A stretch of 64,000 bases of DNA from Austropuccinia psidii (lineage: Eukaryota > Basidiomycota > Pucciniomycetes > Pucciniales > Sphaerophragmiaceae). This document shows, piece by piece, positions 24,900 to 35,959 of the stretch. Under the pieces are notes generated by a model, which did no database searches, was not told where the DNA came from, and worked only from the letters and a program-made list of their open reading frames with translations. The position numbers and the translations under genes were made by a program. The DNA lies in NCBI GenBank assembly GCA_023105745.1, contig JALGQZ010000008.1, forward strand, positions 51,388,618 to 51,452,617, read 5' to 3'. Within the stretch, counting starts at the first letter, position 1. Each line of letters begins with the position of its first letter.

Positions 24900-27800
24900 T
24901 TGAAGACTATTCAGATGATAAGTCATGAATATTTTCTGAATCTTCAAAAGATATAGAAAATATCAATGCCACTTTTGACATCATGGAATCTTATTCCCAC
25001 TTGCCACAATTGAGCAATGGTCAACTTGATTTATCAAAAGTTCAAGATGCACAACTTATGAAAACAAAACCAAACAGGGGGAAAGGTTATACAGCTGGTA
25101 ACTCCTGTATAACAGAAGTGGTGATTGACAAAAAGCCCACTAAGCTTTTGCTTTACCCAGGAGCCTTCTGCTCTTGGGTTGGTAAATCTTTTCTTGAAAC
25201 TTGTGTACCAAATTTTGAAGACAAATTGTTAACAATTGATGGTATAAAATTCAATAGTGCAAGTAATCCAAGGAAAGCATTAGGAATTTTTGAGACCAAT
25301 GTCTTATTCCCACACATAAATGGGAATTTAAGAATCACAGTTGAATTTGTTATCGAAAATTGCTTTAGTACCCATTTTATATTGGGAAATGACTATTTAA
25401 TCATGTATGGGATAGATTTGCATAACAACAAAGACAGATACTTTACTATTGGAGACAATAAGCGCCAAAAATTTGCCTTTTTACCATTTAAAAGACAAAT
25501 TACAGTAAACAAAGTATCACCAGTCAACTTAGAGTTAGAGAAATTCAAGTCTGAACAGTTAAATGAGGCTGAAATAAGCGTTCATCTGACTGATAAGCAA
25601 GAAAATGAACTTTCTTCCTTTTGTATGACCACAGAGGAGCATTTGCTTCAGACAAAGAACCTCTAGGAGCAATTATTGGTCATGAAGTTGACATCATTCT
25701 TAACATTGAGAGACCTTATCCACCACTCTTAAGAAGACCTGCATATCCAGCAAGTCCAAAATCAAGAGAAGCTCTAGAAATTCATATTCAAGAACTTCTA
25801 GACCTTGGTGTAATAAGAAAAGTAGGCCACAATGAAGAAGTAGAAATAATTACACCAGTCATAGTGGCATGGCATAATGGAAAATCTAGAATGGTTGGGG
25901 ACGTTAGAGCTCTGAAAACTTACACTGTTCCAGACAGATACGCAATACCAAAAATCCAAATTGCCCTTACACAAATATCTCAAGCAGTGTATATAACCAC
26001 TATGGATGACCTTAAAGGATTCCATCAAAATGTGGTGACACCAAGAGCAAGAAAATACTTGAGAATGATTGTTTATTATGGAGTGTATGAATACTTGAGG
26101 ATGCCGTTTGGTATCAAAAATGCACCTTCACACTTCCAAAGAATGGTGAATGAAATCTTCCCTGAAGAACTCTCAGAGATATGGTTAATCATTTACATTG
26201 ATGACATTATTGTCTGTTCCAAAACTTGGGAGGAGCACATGTACAGATTGTCCAGAGTTTTGACAAAAATTAAATCAGTAAACATAAAAATCTCCTTGAA
26301 GAAATGTCATTTTGGATTTAAAGAACTCAAGGCACTAGGACATGTTGTATCTGGTTTGTCCCTTAAAATTGACAAAAACAAAGTTGCAGAAGTATTGTTA
26401 AAACCCATGCCTCAGAACAAAAAGGAAATTTGGTCATTCTTAGATTTTGCAGGATATTACAGGCAACACATTAAAGATTTTGCATCCATAGCAAGACCAC
26501 TTTATAAATTGTGTGACAAAGATACAGTATTTGAAATGACTGTTGACAGAGTCAAACCTTTTGAGTCTCTAAGATAAGCCTTGACCACTGCTCCACTCTT
26601 ACTGATGCCAGACTTTAAATTGCGTTTCAAACTGTATATTGATGCATCAGGGGATGGACTAGGTGCTGCACTTCACAAAGTTCAGATCATAAATGATAAA
26701 CCTGTAGAAGGACCCATATGTTTCATATCCAGGCAAACCAAACCAACTGAAGCCAGATATGGAGCAATTCAAATGGAATGTCTATGCCTTGTCTGGGCCT
26801 TGGAGAAATTGAACTACTTCTTAGAGGGATGTGTTTTTGAGGTGATAACAGATTGTACAGCTGTCAAATCACTTTTAAACATGAAAACACCCAACAGGCA
26901 TATGCTCATATGGCAAATAGCCATACAAGAATACAGAGGCAATATGACTATTGTTCATAAGGATGGGAATATTCATAAGAATGCAGATGGATTGAGCAGA
27001 TGGCCATTACCAAATAATATTGATAATCATGCGTATGTTCCAGAAGAAGCTTCACCACAGATCCCAATAGAAGGAATAAGTGTTACAGAGTTGAACACCA
27101 CCTTCTTTGAAGAAATCAGGAATAGCTACACTCAAGATACAAATTGTAGCATCTTATGCCAATTACTTAACAAAGACAGTAAAGACAACTCTCCAATACA
27201 TGCCTTGGATGAAGTATGGAAGAAATCTTATAATGAAGGAAGATTTCACCTACTGGATGGTATAATTTACCACAGAACCAAGCACACATGTGTCATGACA
27301 GTTGTAGACAGGTCATTAATCAGTCTTGTACTAAAAGAATGCCATGATAGCCCCTTTTCAGGACATCTGTCTTAAGACAGAACAAGAGAGAAAGTAAAGA
27401 CCTGCATATGGTGGCCAATGTGGCAGAAAGATGTTGCAGAGTATTACAAGACCTGTGACAGATGCCAAAAGGCAAATAAATCCACTGGAAAGAGACTTGG
27501 AAATATGAGAAAAATCCAAGAACCAAGCAGACCTTGGGAAATTGTCCATATGAATTTGGTAACTGGACTACCACCAGGAAGTGACAGAAGTTAGAATTCT
27601 TTCCTAGTAATTGTGGACAGATTCAGTAAAACTCCAATCTTTTTACCTTGTCACAAAGATGATACAGCCATGGATACAGCTGTTCTGATATTGAATAGAG
27701 TAGTGTCATGGACTGGAATATTTACAAATATCATTAGTGATACGGATCCCAAACTCACTTCAGCACTATGGACAAATCTTCACCAATTATTTGGGACTAA

Positions 27801-28653
27801 AATGTCTTTCTCTACAGCCTACCGCCCACAAACTGATGGCCTGGCTGAAAGGATGATCCAAACCTTAGAGGACATTGTGAGAAGATTTTGTGCATATGGC
27901 CTTGAATTCAAAGATTGTGATGGATTTACCCATGATTGGTGTACTCTGTTCCCAGCACTGGAATTGGCATATAAAACATCAATCCATGCCAGTACCAATC
28001 AAACTCCAGCTATTCTAGAAAAAGGATGGAACCCCAAATTACCCCTAGATTCCTTGAGGAAATATTTAATTGAAATACATCCCACAGCTGCCAGCTTCAA
28101 AGGAATGCTAGACAAAGCTAGGAGGCATGCAGTAAGGTGCATTGAAGACTCTTTTGCATATGCTAAAGACAAATGGGATAAATCACATGCAACTCCAGAT
28201 TTCAAAGTGGGGGACCAAATTCTTGTATCCACCACTAACTTCAATAACATCAAAGGATGTAAAAAGTTGAAAGACTCATTGGCAGGACCTTTTGTGATTA
28301 AGGCCCTCCATGGAGAAAATGCTGTTGAAGTAGAGTTATCTGAAGAACTTAGCAATAAGCATCCTACATTTCCAGTGAGCTTGATAAATCCATATAAATC
28401 TAGTGATTCTGCGAAATTTCCCTTGAGGAATAAGATTCCCCAAGTTATACCTCCTATTGAGACATCTGGTTCTAAGAAAATTACCAAAGTTCTTAAAGAA
28501 AGAAAATTAAGAACCAAAAAAGTTAGGTAATACCTTGTTAGGTACAGTGACCCAACTTGTGAAGATGAATGGTTAGAAGAAAAAGATATACCAGAAGCTA
28601 CCAAACTCCTCAGGAGATTCACACACACTAGAAATACCAATATTACAAAGTAA
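24900..28653 (+). pseudogene. pol (PR, RT, RNase H, IN, chromodomain) of element E
   Basis: Protease region 24983-25330, where the catalytic Asp is replaced (YPGA for DTGA, near 25155). RT 25640-26390 with YIDDIIVC intact. RNase H 26620-27010 ([21 protein letters not shown]). Integrase 27330-28250 with His/Cys zinc binding, SDTDPKL and [11 protein letters not shown]. Chromodomain at the end (YLVRYSDPTCEDEWLEEKDI). Disruptions include a frameshift near 25620, stops near 26575, 27373, 27591 and 28528, and others. It ends at 28653, before the polypurine tract. Confidence 0.88.
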
Positions 28654-28676
28654 TATTCTTTTTTAGGGGGAGGGAA

Positions 28677-30503
28677 TGTGAGCCTTAGAGGTAATTTCAT
28701 ATACCCAAAAGACCACAAATACAAAATTAACATATAAATATAACTAAAATAAATTTATTTATATTATTAAAATAAAAATCAAAATATAAATATAAAATTA
28801 TATTCAAAATTAAAATTTAATTACAATTTAAAAACAAAATTACATTAAATTTTGAAATTATAAAATTACATTTATACTTGAAAAAATTAAGTAAAAATGA
28901 ATTTTTAACAAAATTGTAAAAATATAAATAAATTTGGAAAAAATTTAAATAAAAATTATTATAACTTTTTAACCAATAAATAAACATATAAAAATTATTT
29001 CACCATTGGATTCCTCATAAAAAATCAGGTGGGGTCACCTCTGAGTGAAAATTTTGTAACTCAACTCCAAATAAGCTTAAATTAAGTTTTTAGTATTTTC
29101 TGTATGAAAATTGAAAACCCTCATAACTTTAATTTAATTCACATCACATGTAGTGTTAATCACCAAAAAATGTGCCAAAATTGAGGTGTTGTGTATATTT
29201 TAGAAGTTATGAGGAATCAAAGTATTTTCAATTGAATTCAATTGAAATCTCAAAATGTGCGTGTGTATTACATAAGTGAACTTTGATTTACATATGAGGT
29301 GTCAATTATTACTGTATTGTACTGTACAATTGAATTTAATTACATATGTAAATTATAAGTATAATACATGATGAGGAATTAAAGGAAAAATAAATTGGAA
29401 AGATTAAATTTGGGGGGGAAAAGGAACTCCAGCTCTAAGTGGGAGCTAGACCCCCAAAATCCTTGCTGACAGGCCTGTGGTGTCAAAATTTGCGCAAAAG
29501 TTCATCACTTTTGGCCTGGAATTGAATTACAGGGTCTGTGGACTCAATTGATGATGAGGTTTTGATACCAACTGGGGTAGTTTTAGCTGTTGCCAAGAGG
29601 TTAAAACTACCCTTAAGATAAAAAATTCATATTAAAAACAGTTTTAACTGGTTTCTACGTCTCTTACACACATTCTGACGTGTTTTGAAGGCTCTATACC
29701 AGGTATTGCTATCCTAATGGCTGGTTTAAGGGCCTAAAATGGCTAAAAATGGCGTAAACCAGCACTTTTTGGTCTAAACCAGGGTTCAATGATGCCATAA
29801 TTGGCTTTTCTGTTTTCAGACTGTTTTTCAAGACTGATAAGAGTAAATTTTTCTTTTGGAGTAAGAAAATTGATGGCTATAAAAGAATGTCTTCTTTGCC
29901 CCACTTTTCTCTTCATGTTAGAATCTTTCCCTTTTATTAATTAGTTTAAACACTGTTAAACCAATCAATAAAAGATTCCAACCACCTTTCTTAAATCATT
30001 TTGAACCTTTTAACCACTTTTAAAAATAATTATAATCATTTTTTGTAACTCTAATAATCATTTTTACACCTGAACCACCCCAAAAATGAATTAAAGCATC
30101 TTTCATCACTGTAAACTTTGTCACTTTGTTCCCAAATTCACTCTGGTCACTTTTGGGCGTTTTTTCTCTTTAATATTCTTTTTAAAGACTTTGTTCTTTA
30201 ATTAATTGCTTGCAGTTCTTTGCTCAATGAATTCCAATTGAAATTGCTCTTGAAGAAATTTCTTTTGTAGCCTTAAAATATCTCTTGTAGAGTATTTTCT
30301 GGATAAATGTTTATTGTTGGTAAAACAATAAATTTTTAAAATATTATTTTTTTCTACTAATAAAGTTATAAACAATAAAGTTGGCGTGTTTTGTCTTAAA
30401 AATAATATTTCTTACTATTTTTAATTGATTTTTACCTTATACAAATTTTGAGGACAGGAAAAGTACTTGATTTTTAATCAAAGTTTCACTTCCACACCTT
30501 ACA
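28677..30503 (+). repeat. 3' LTR of element E (1827 bp)
   Basis: TGTGAGCCTTAGAGG to CCACACCTTACA, followed at once by the right GGTCA target copy. Confidence 0.93.
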
Positions 30504-30938
30504 GGTCACCTTTGGGTAAAATTTCTGTAACTCAACTCTACATAAGGTTAAATTAAGCTTTTAGTATTTCCTGTACAAAAGTTGAAAATCCTCAAAACTT
30601 TAATTTATTTCACACCACATGTGGTTTTAATCATCAATTTTTGTGTTAAAATTGAGGTGTTGAGCTATGAGGAATTGAAGTATTTTCAATTGAAATGTCA
30701 AGACGTGGCGTTTAGTACATGAGTGAACTGTAATTTACATAGGAGGTATCCATTATTACAGTTGTGTACTTTAAAAACTAAATGGAATTGTATGTGTAAA
30801 TTACAAGTGTAGTACATGATGAGGAATTAAAGAAAAAAGAAATTGGGAAGATTAATTCTGGGGGGAAAAGGAACTCTGCTCCAAGGTAGAGGCAGAACCC
30901 AAATATCCTTGCTGACAGGCATGGGATGTCAAAATCCA
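30504..30938 (+). repeat. 3' LTR of element D, second part, truncated
   Basis: Starts with the GGTCA duplication and continues the D LTR from the point where 20450 stopped (CACCTTTGGGTAAAATTTC and on). It is lost after GATGTCAAAATCCA. Confidence 0.9.
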
Positions 30939-31066
30939 TGTAAGGTTTGACTATGAAACAATAAGTAAAAATTACTAATTTATTACTTATTGTACTCTGA
31001 ATGTCCTTATGAACTGAATAAATAAGATTAAAATTATAATAATAATAAAGAATCATTATTATTATC
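30939..31066 (-). repeat. A/B-family LTR end fragment
   Basis: TGTAAGGTTTGACTATGAAAC on the plus strand is the inverted terminus of the A/B LTR. About 128 bp match before the sequence changes to unrelated, more GC-rich DNA. It marks an insertion into the D LTR followed by deletion. Confidence 0.8.
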
Positions 31067-31838
31067 ACCAGGGCGAATCTCGTGTCAATCGTCGGCGATT
31101 GACTTCACGTCAAGCAAACGTCAAGCAGGATAAAAGTCGAGCTCACGTCAAGCGAAAATCAAGTGAACGTCGAGCACACGTCACACTCTTGTCTTACACC
31201 AAATCCTGTGACATCCACCAATATTGGTTCCCCTGTGCCTTCAAATCAGATTCCTCACCACCTGATCATCCCGCAACCGTCCAATGGTTGGTAAAAATTA
31301 CACAAGACCCGCCTGTTTGCACAAACACACATCAAAGAGGTCCTTCAGCCAGTCTTGATGTAGGCGGGGGGTTTGACTTCACCAGGTCATCCATAAAAGG
31401 ACTCCGCCTGAGCGGGATTGTCGTTTTGCAGGTGACACTGGTAGAGCCCGCCCCACATAACCGCATGTGCGGGTGCGGGTGCGCTTGCGTGTGCATTGGC
31501 GCGTGCGGGTGCGGGTGCGCTTGCATGTGCATTGGCGTGTGTGCTTGTGTGTGCATTGGCGTGTGCGCGTGCAGGTGCGCAAGGGCCGCTTCCCCTTCCA
31601 ACATGATGATGGCGCAGTTAGAAATTTTGGATGCTGTGAAAGGTGAGTGTGTGGGTCATTTGATCATTGAACTTGGCTTATTCACACTGTACCCAATGTC
31701 AAAATAGTAAGTTCTTTGTGGCAATGTGAAATAATGGGCTTTGCTTGTCACAATGGCATGTCTCTGTCACTAAATTTTGAGGCAGTTATTTCACTAGCCA
31801 AATTGCTAATGAATCTGAGAGATTTGCATTTCTGTAGA
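31067..31838. other. non-coding segment with short repeats
   Basis: Starts abruptly after the LTR fragment. It contains an 8-bp-stem hairpin (31084-31103) and several ACGTCAAGC/GTCGAGC words (31104-31180). The open frame at 31099-31707 runs through a GTGCG-rich minisatellite and has no domain, so I do not call it a gene. Confidence 0.4.
31468..31585. repeat. GTGCG-rich minisatellite
   Basis: Irregular repeats of TGTGCATTGGCG and GCGGGTGCGGGTGCGC (unit starts near 31490, 31526 and 31550). Alternating purine/pyrimidine runs are prominent. Confidence 0.7.
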
Positions 31839-34800
31839 CTAAATTTCATGAAATAACGGCTTTATCATTACAAGCAGTCCACATGACAGAACTTTGTTAT
31901 CATACAATCCACAGTTACCTTCTATTTCTTCTTCAGATATAATCAAGTGTCCATAATCAAAACCAACAGCTTTATAAATATTCAGATGCGGCCAATCTGG
32001 TAAGAAATTCAAATCAATCTTCAAAGTTTTTAAGATCAGAAAGTTATTCTTCAGTATGCTAGATGGCTCAGAGACTTTAAAAATTCTATTAATAATACCA
32101 AATCGTCATGAGTTGCCCCTCAGAAAACATATCACACTGTTGCTGACACTTTTGGATTCAGTTGAAAATATATTGTTCCCAATATTAATGTTTGAAACTG
32201 GAAAATACCAAGGTGAGACAATCCTTGAAGTGGGAGGACTTGTGGGTTGCACGGTAGTGTCTAAGCTGATCCAATCAACTATTTCCCTTGTTGCATGAAA
32301 ATTCTGTAAGTACTCAACCAGGCAATCATAATTTTCTTGGTCATGGCGGGATGGTTTGTTATATTTATGGTCATTGAACAGGGCAGGTGGCTGTGATTCG
32401 AAAAGCTGTTTTATTTCACATGGCACGGATGGGGATTTCAGGAGAACAGAAAGGTTGGAACATCGACAGATATGTTGAAGTAAGGTTTTATCTATATCAT
32501 CTATTCAGAGTTGCAAGAAGTTGATCTTATTCAGTTCAGGTGTTTAATCAATGTGAATATATTGATCTTATTAATTGACGTACATATTTTGTTATTTGTT
32601 GGCATTTTTGCAAATACTCCAATCAAGCGCTGATAACCCCATGTGGCTGAGGCTTGTGCTGGGCCCCAACGTTGGAAGAGTTCGGGAATATGATCAGCAA
32701 AATGATGATTTGGTTTACTTTTCTGTTTTGGGAACAGGAGTTGATTGGAAAGGCGGAATTTTTTCCAATGCTCAGCAAATGCAGTCGCATCTCCTATTGA
32801 AACAGTCCAACTTGTGGCAATGTTGATAGCACTAATCAAATGGAATGTATTCTTGGTTAGTTCATTTGCAAGTTCTTCTGACTGACCCATTTTTCTTTGA
32901 ATGTTCGCGGATTGGTGTACATCTAATGACATCTTTTGACTGAGCATTAAAAATGGAATATAGACCTTATATAAGAGAGCCCATTCAGCGGCTTTTAAGC
33001 TACCATGAGAGGGGGAACCCATGTTGCAAGGTACTCTTGTCCATGATGAGGGAATTATCGTCTCAGAGATGGTTTGACGGAGATGCTCCAGAGCCTCACC
33101 CTTGATCTGGTGATCACTCAGTGCAGTGATATCCAATTCAGAGGGGATTTCAGAAGTGGGGATGTAATCGGCATCAAATGAAGGAATCTCCGCAGAACCA
33201 CTAGATGGATGTTCCGTGTGAGGGGTGTGCATTGGGAAGTAGTTTTTTCGGGTGGAAGTAGTGGGGAGTGGCTCATTTATTATTTTTGCTGCGTCTCTTC
33301 TCAGGGAGCGGGCCTCTCTCAATGTGATTTTTTCAAGAGAGCTGTTGGAGGTCATGGAATCTGAGTCTGAACTTTTGGTGTCATTGGATTTCCTGCCGGA
33401 CCTGAGGTAAATTTTTGATTTGGACTCTGGAATGCACAATTTGAAAGTTGCATGATCCTTCAAAACTCCAAGTATTAAATTATGCATTATGTCAAGATTA
33501 ACCATTCTGGTTGCATCCCAATACGGAAGGTCATCTAAAATTGAATATCACACTCCATACTCAGAGAAAATTGCTTGTCTTTGTTGTGGGGTTGCCCGAA
33601 GCCATTTGGCAATGGTTGATTTATGATTTTGATATGGGCATGTGTAGTGAAATTGAGGACCAATTTCTTCAATTTGAGCTTTGTGAATGGTGCAAAAATT
33701 ACAAAAGTGGTTGCCTGAATGGGAAATAAATCCAGTAAGCTTGCGCATGGCAACCACATCTGCAATGGCTGTGAGAATGGCAACACGGATAAAGGATCCT
33801 GAAGGACCTGTTGAGGTGGGTGAAAAATGGTAACCTTGCCATAGCTCTTTGAGCTCCTTGATGAGTGGCATTAATAAATAATTCAATTGAAGGGAAGTTG
33901 GTTCCTTTGGACCAGGGATGATTCCTGAAACATAGACATTCTCTGGCTTCAATCTTTCACTTGGGGGGAGATTAAGACAAATAAGCATGATAGGTCCAAT
34001 GCTGGCCACCCAGGTTGACTTTCCATGTGCATTAAACCAGTCCACATAAATGGAGAAGGCCAATGCACCAGGAATGGACATGAATGGGGGGTCATGGATA
34101 TTTCTAGTGCCAGTGAAGCGTCTCCAGACCAATCCATCCCAGACGTCACATTTTGGGGAATCTTCGGGAGTTTGGGATTGTTGATGTTGATGCAGAATGT
34201 CCATAATTCCAGCCCGCTGGAGAAATCTGGCAAGCCAATTTTTGAATGGTTGATAAATGAAATGTTTTGTTGGTATAAATTTTTGCTTCATGTTAGTTGT
34301 GTTTTGGGTGTGGGGTTCAAATGAATAGATGAATTTGCCTAATGATTGTGTGCAAGGGGGATCATGATCATTTGGGTCATTATGGCGTTGACAGTGGGGT
34401 TGGTCAGCTGTGACTGATTCAGTAAGGCCATTAAGAGAGAAACAATGAGGACAACATATATAGTTTTGAATCACTGGCTCCAATTGGAGATGTTCAAATA
34501 TGGTACTCAGATCTTGAGGTATATGGAATGCAGGAATGGGGGGACCACCGGAGCTTGAGATGCTGGACTTGATCAGCAGGTTTAGGGCGGGTTGAGAATG
34601 CGTGAAGCCCGGCGGGGTATATTATACCTTAATGATAGAATGGCAGGTATTATCATTCCAAGGTCTTGTGGAGGAAGGGTTTGACTGCTGCTGTATGGTT
34701 TCTGTGCAATTGAATTGAGCCCCGGTTCTGTGGAGAAGGTGCTTTGGGTCAATGGTGAATAATCAGCTGGGAATATTTGATTCAAAAGAAGCTGTGGGCA

Positions 34801-34998
34801 CTCAGATCCTGAGGCAGAAGTAGGGATGTTTGGAAGAGATTTGGGTGCAATGGTTGATTTGAGCTTTTTAATGTGCTGTTTATATTGGAAAGGTGTGAAG
34901 GCAACTCCAGGCCTATCACCCTCAGGGGAAGAGTGTGTTTGAGTTGAGCAGTGTTGACACATGCATATACGCATTGAGGAATAGCGGCGGGTTGTCAT
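31839..34998 (-). pseudogene. Tnp2-type (EnSpm/CACTA-like) transposase
   Basis: Minus-strand gene. The first exon (from 34998, MTTRRYSSMRICMCQHC) has a Cys cluster. A splice or frameshift between about 34630 and 34560 leads to the main body from FEHLQLEPVIQNYICCPHC onward. Family landmarks: VWDGLVWRRF, ALAFSIYVDWFNAHG, GPIMLICLNLPPSERLKPENVYVSGIIPGPKEP, HFCNFC, YWDATRMVNLDIMHNLILGVLKDHA, HHFADHIPELFQRWGP and NNKI. An 83-bp GT-AG intron (32501-32583) joins NNKI to DIDKTLLQHICRCSNL. TGA stops lie at 33548-33550 (family residue Arg, so CGA to TGA) and at 32106-32108; the frame continues past both, ending at 31839. Function would be cut-and-paste transposition in the nucleus. Assignment to Tnp2 is from motif memory. 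Confidence 0.85.
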
Positions 34999-35959
34999 TG
35001 TTGCAGGAATTGGGAGTACGGTTGGTTTGTGTATAAATATCTATGGCTGATGTGAAAGTGTTTAGGAGTGTTATTAATTGGAAAAAAAATTGAGTGATTA
35101 TTTATGAAGGGGGAGATGATTTGAGCCATCTGAGAATTTTATCCCATTTGTAATGGTGCGTGAGCTGCAGCTGATGGAGTGTAACATGTCTCATCTGGAT
35201 GGTGGAATTGGTTAGGAGCCTAATTGGGTAAAATGCCATGCTGCTCAATGCTCATACATATTCTATTTTATTTACACATGGCAATACTGCGGTTTTGACC
35301 CTTGAGGGGTGTTCCAATAGGGATGTGTCAACATTGATTTGAGGGGATTGACATTCAAACCATGTACGCTGGCACGCCATTGTACATGGCTTAAACCTAA
35401 TTACAGACATAACAATATAACTCTATTACATAAGGGGTTGGAGTGCAGCTAAAGTCTTGGTATTTGGTTTGAGTGCAGCAGGCTTTTAATCGGTTGGAAT
35501 GTGATTTGGATTGTCTTGCCTTTCTTGAAAAGGTGATGTCTCTTTTGTGGGTAAATCCTTCCTGAATATACCCCTTTACAGATGTACAATGCTGTGGAAT
35601 TTCAATGCATATATTGGCAGTTTGGATAATTCACAAAATGTGACAATGGGGAGGCGGAAATGTTACCAAATATGATTACTTATGGATGATGGGTCCCCTT
35701 TGAGATCAAGGGAATATTACATTATATGGTGGTAGGCCGTGCCGGGTGGTTTCCGACAAAAGCGGAGGAGCTCAAGAGGAGGCAGGGAGGATTCTCCTAA
35801 AAAGAGGCTTATTGGACTTTCACGCAACACTTAGTTCCAACTATTCATAGAATTTCTCTATTCTAAATTTGAAAAGATTTCATCTCATATCACTCTATTT
35901 TATCATAATACTGAGGTGTTTTATCTAGTTAAAAATATTACTGTACTTTTTCGGCCCTT
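34999..35959. other. divergent intergenic region
   Basis: Lies between the 5' ends of the Tnp2 transposase (minus) and the partner gene (plus), so it probably holds both promoters. It contains one copy of the 26-bp palindrome (35362-35387). No ORF worth calling. Confidence 0.5.
35362..35387. repeat. 26-bp imperfect palindrome, copy 1
   Basis: Left arm ATGTACGCTGGCA, right arm CGCCATTGTACAT. The arms are near reverse complements around a GGCRYGCC core. It lies between two divergent transposon genes. Confidence 0.65.

Larger units (their letters stand above)
20451..30503 (+). mobile_element. Ty3/gypsy element E, inserted in the LTR of D
   Basis: A 10,053-bp plus-strand element with two LTRs (20451-22262 and 28677-30503). 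It is flanked by GGTCA at 20446-20450 and 30504-30508. Sequence on either side joins into a normal D-family LTR, which proves insertion. Internal order: primer-binding site, leader ORF, ORF1, gag-pol. It is decayed but less so than D. Confidence 0.95.
12010..30938 (+). mobile_element. Ty3/gypsy element D, decayed and interrupted
   Basis: Plus-strand element: 5' LTR 12010-13817, internal region 13818-20087, 3' LTR from 20088. The 3' LTR is split by element E after 20450 and resumes at 30504. It then stops at 30938 where an A/B-family LTR fragment begins, so about the last 1 kb of the LTR is lost. Coding regions carry many stops. D is older than E, because E sits inside it. Possible left target site: 12005-12009 (GTGAT). 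Confidence 0.92.

Noticed and set aside
31099..31707. 202-codon plus-strand ORF
   Set aside because: Runs through a GTGCG minisatellite; low-complexity Cys/Gly/Ala translation and no domain.
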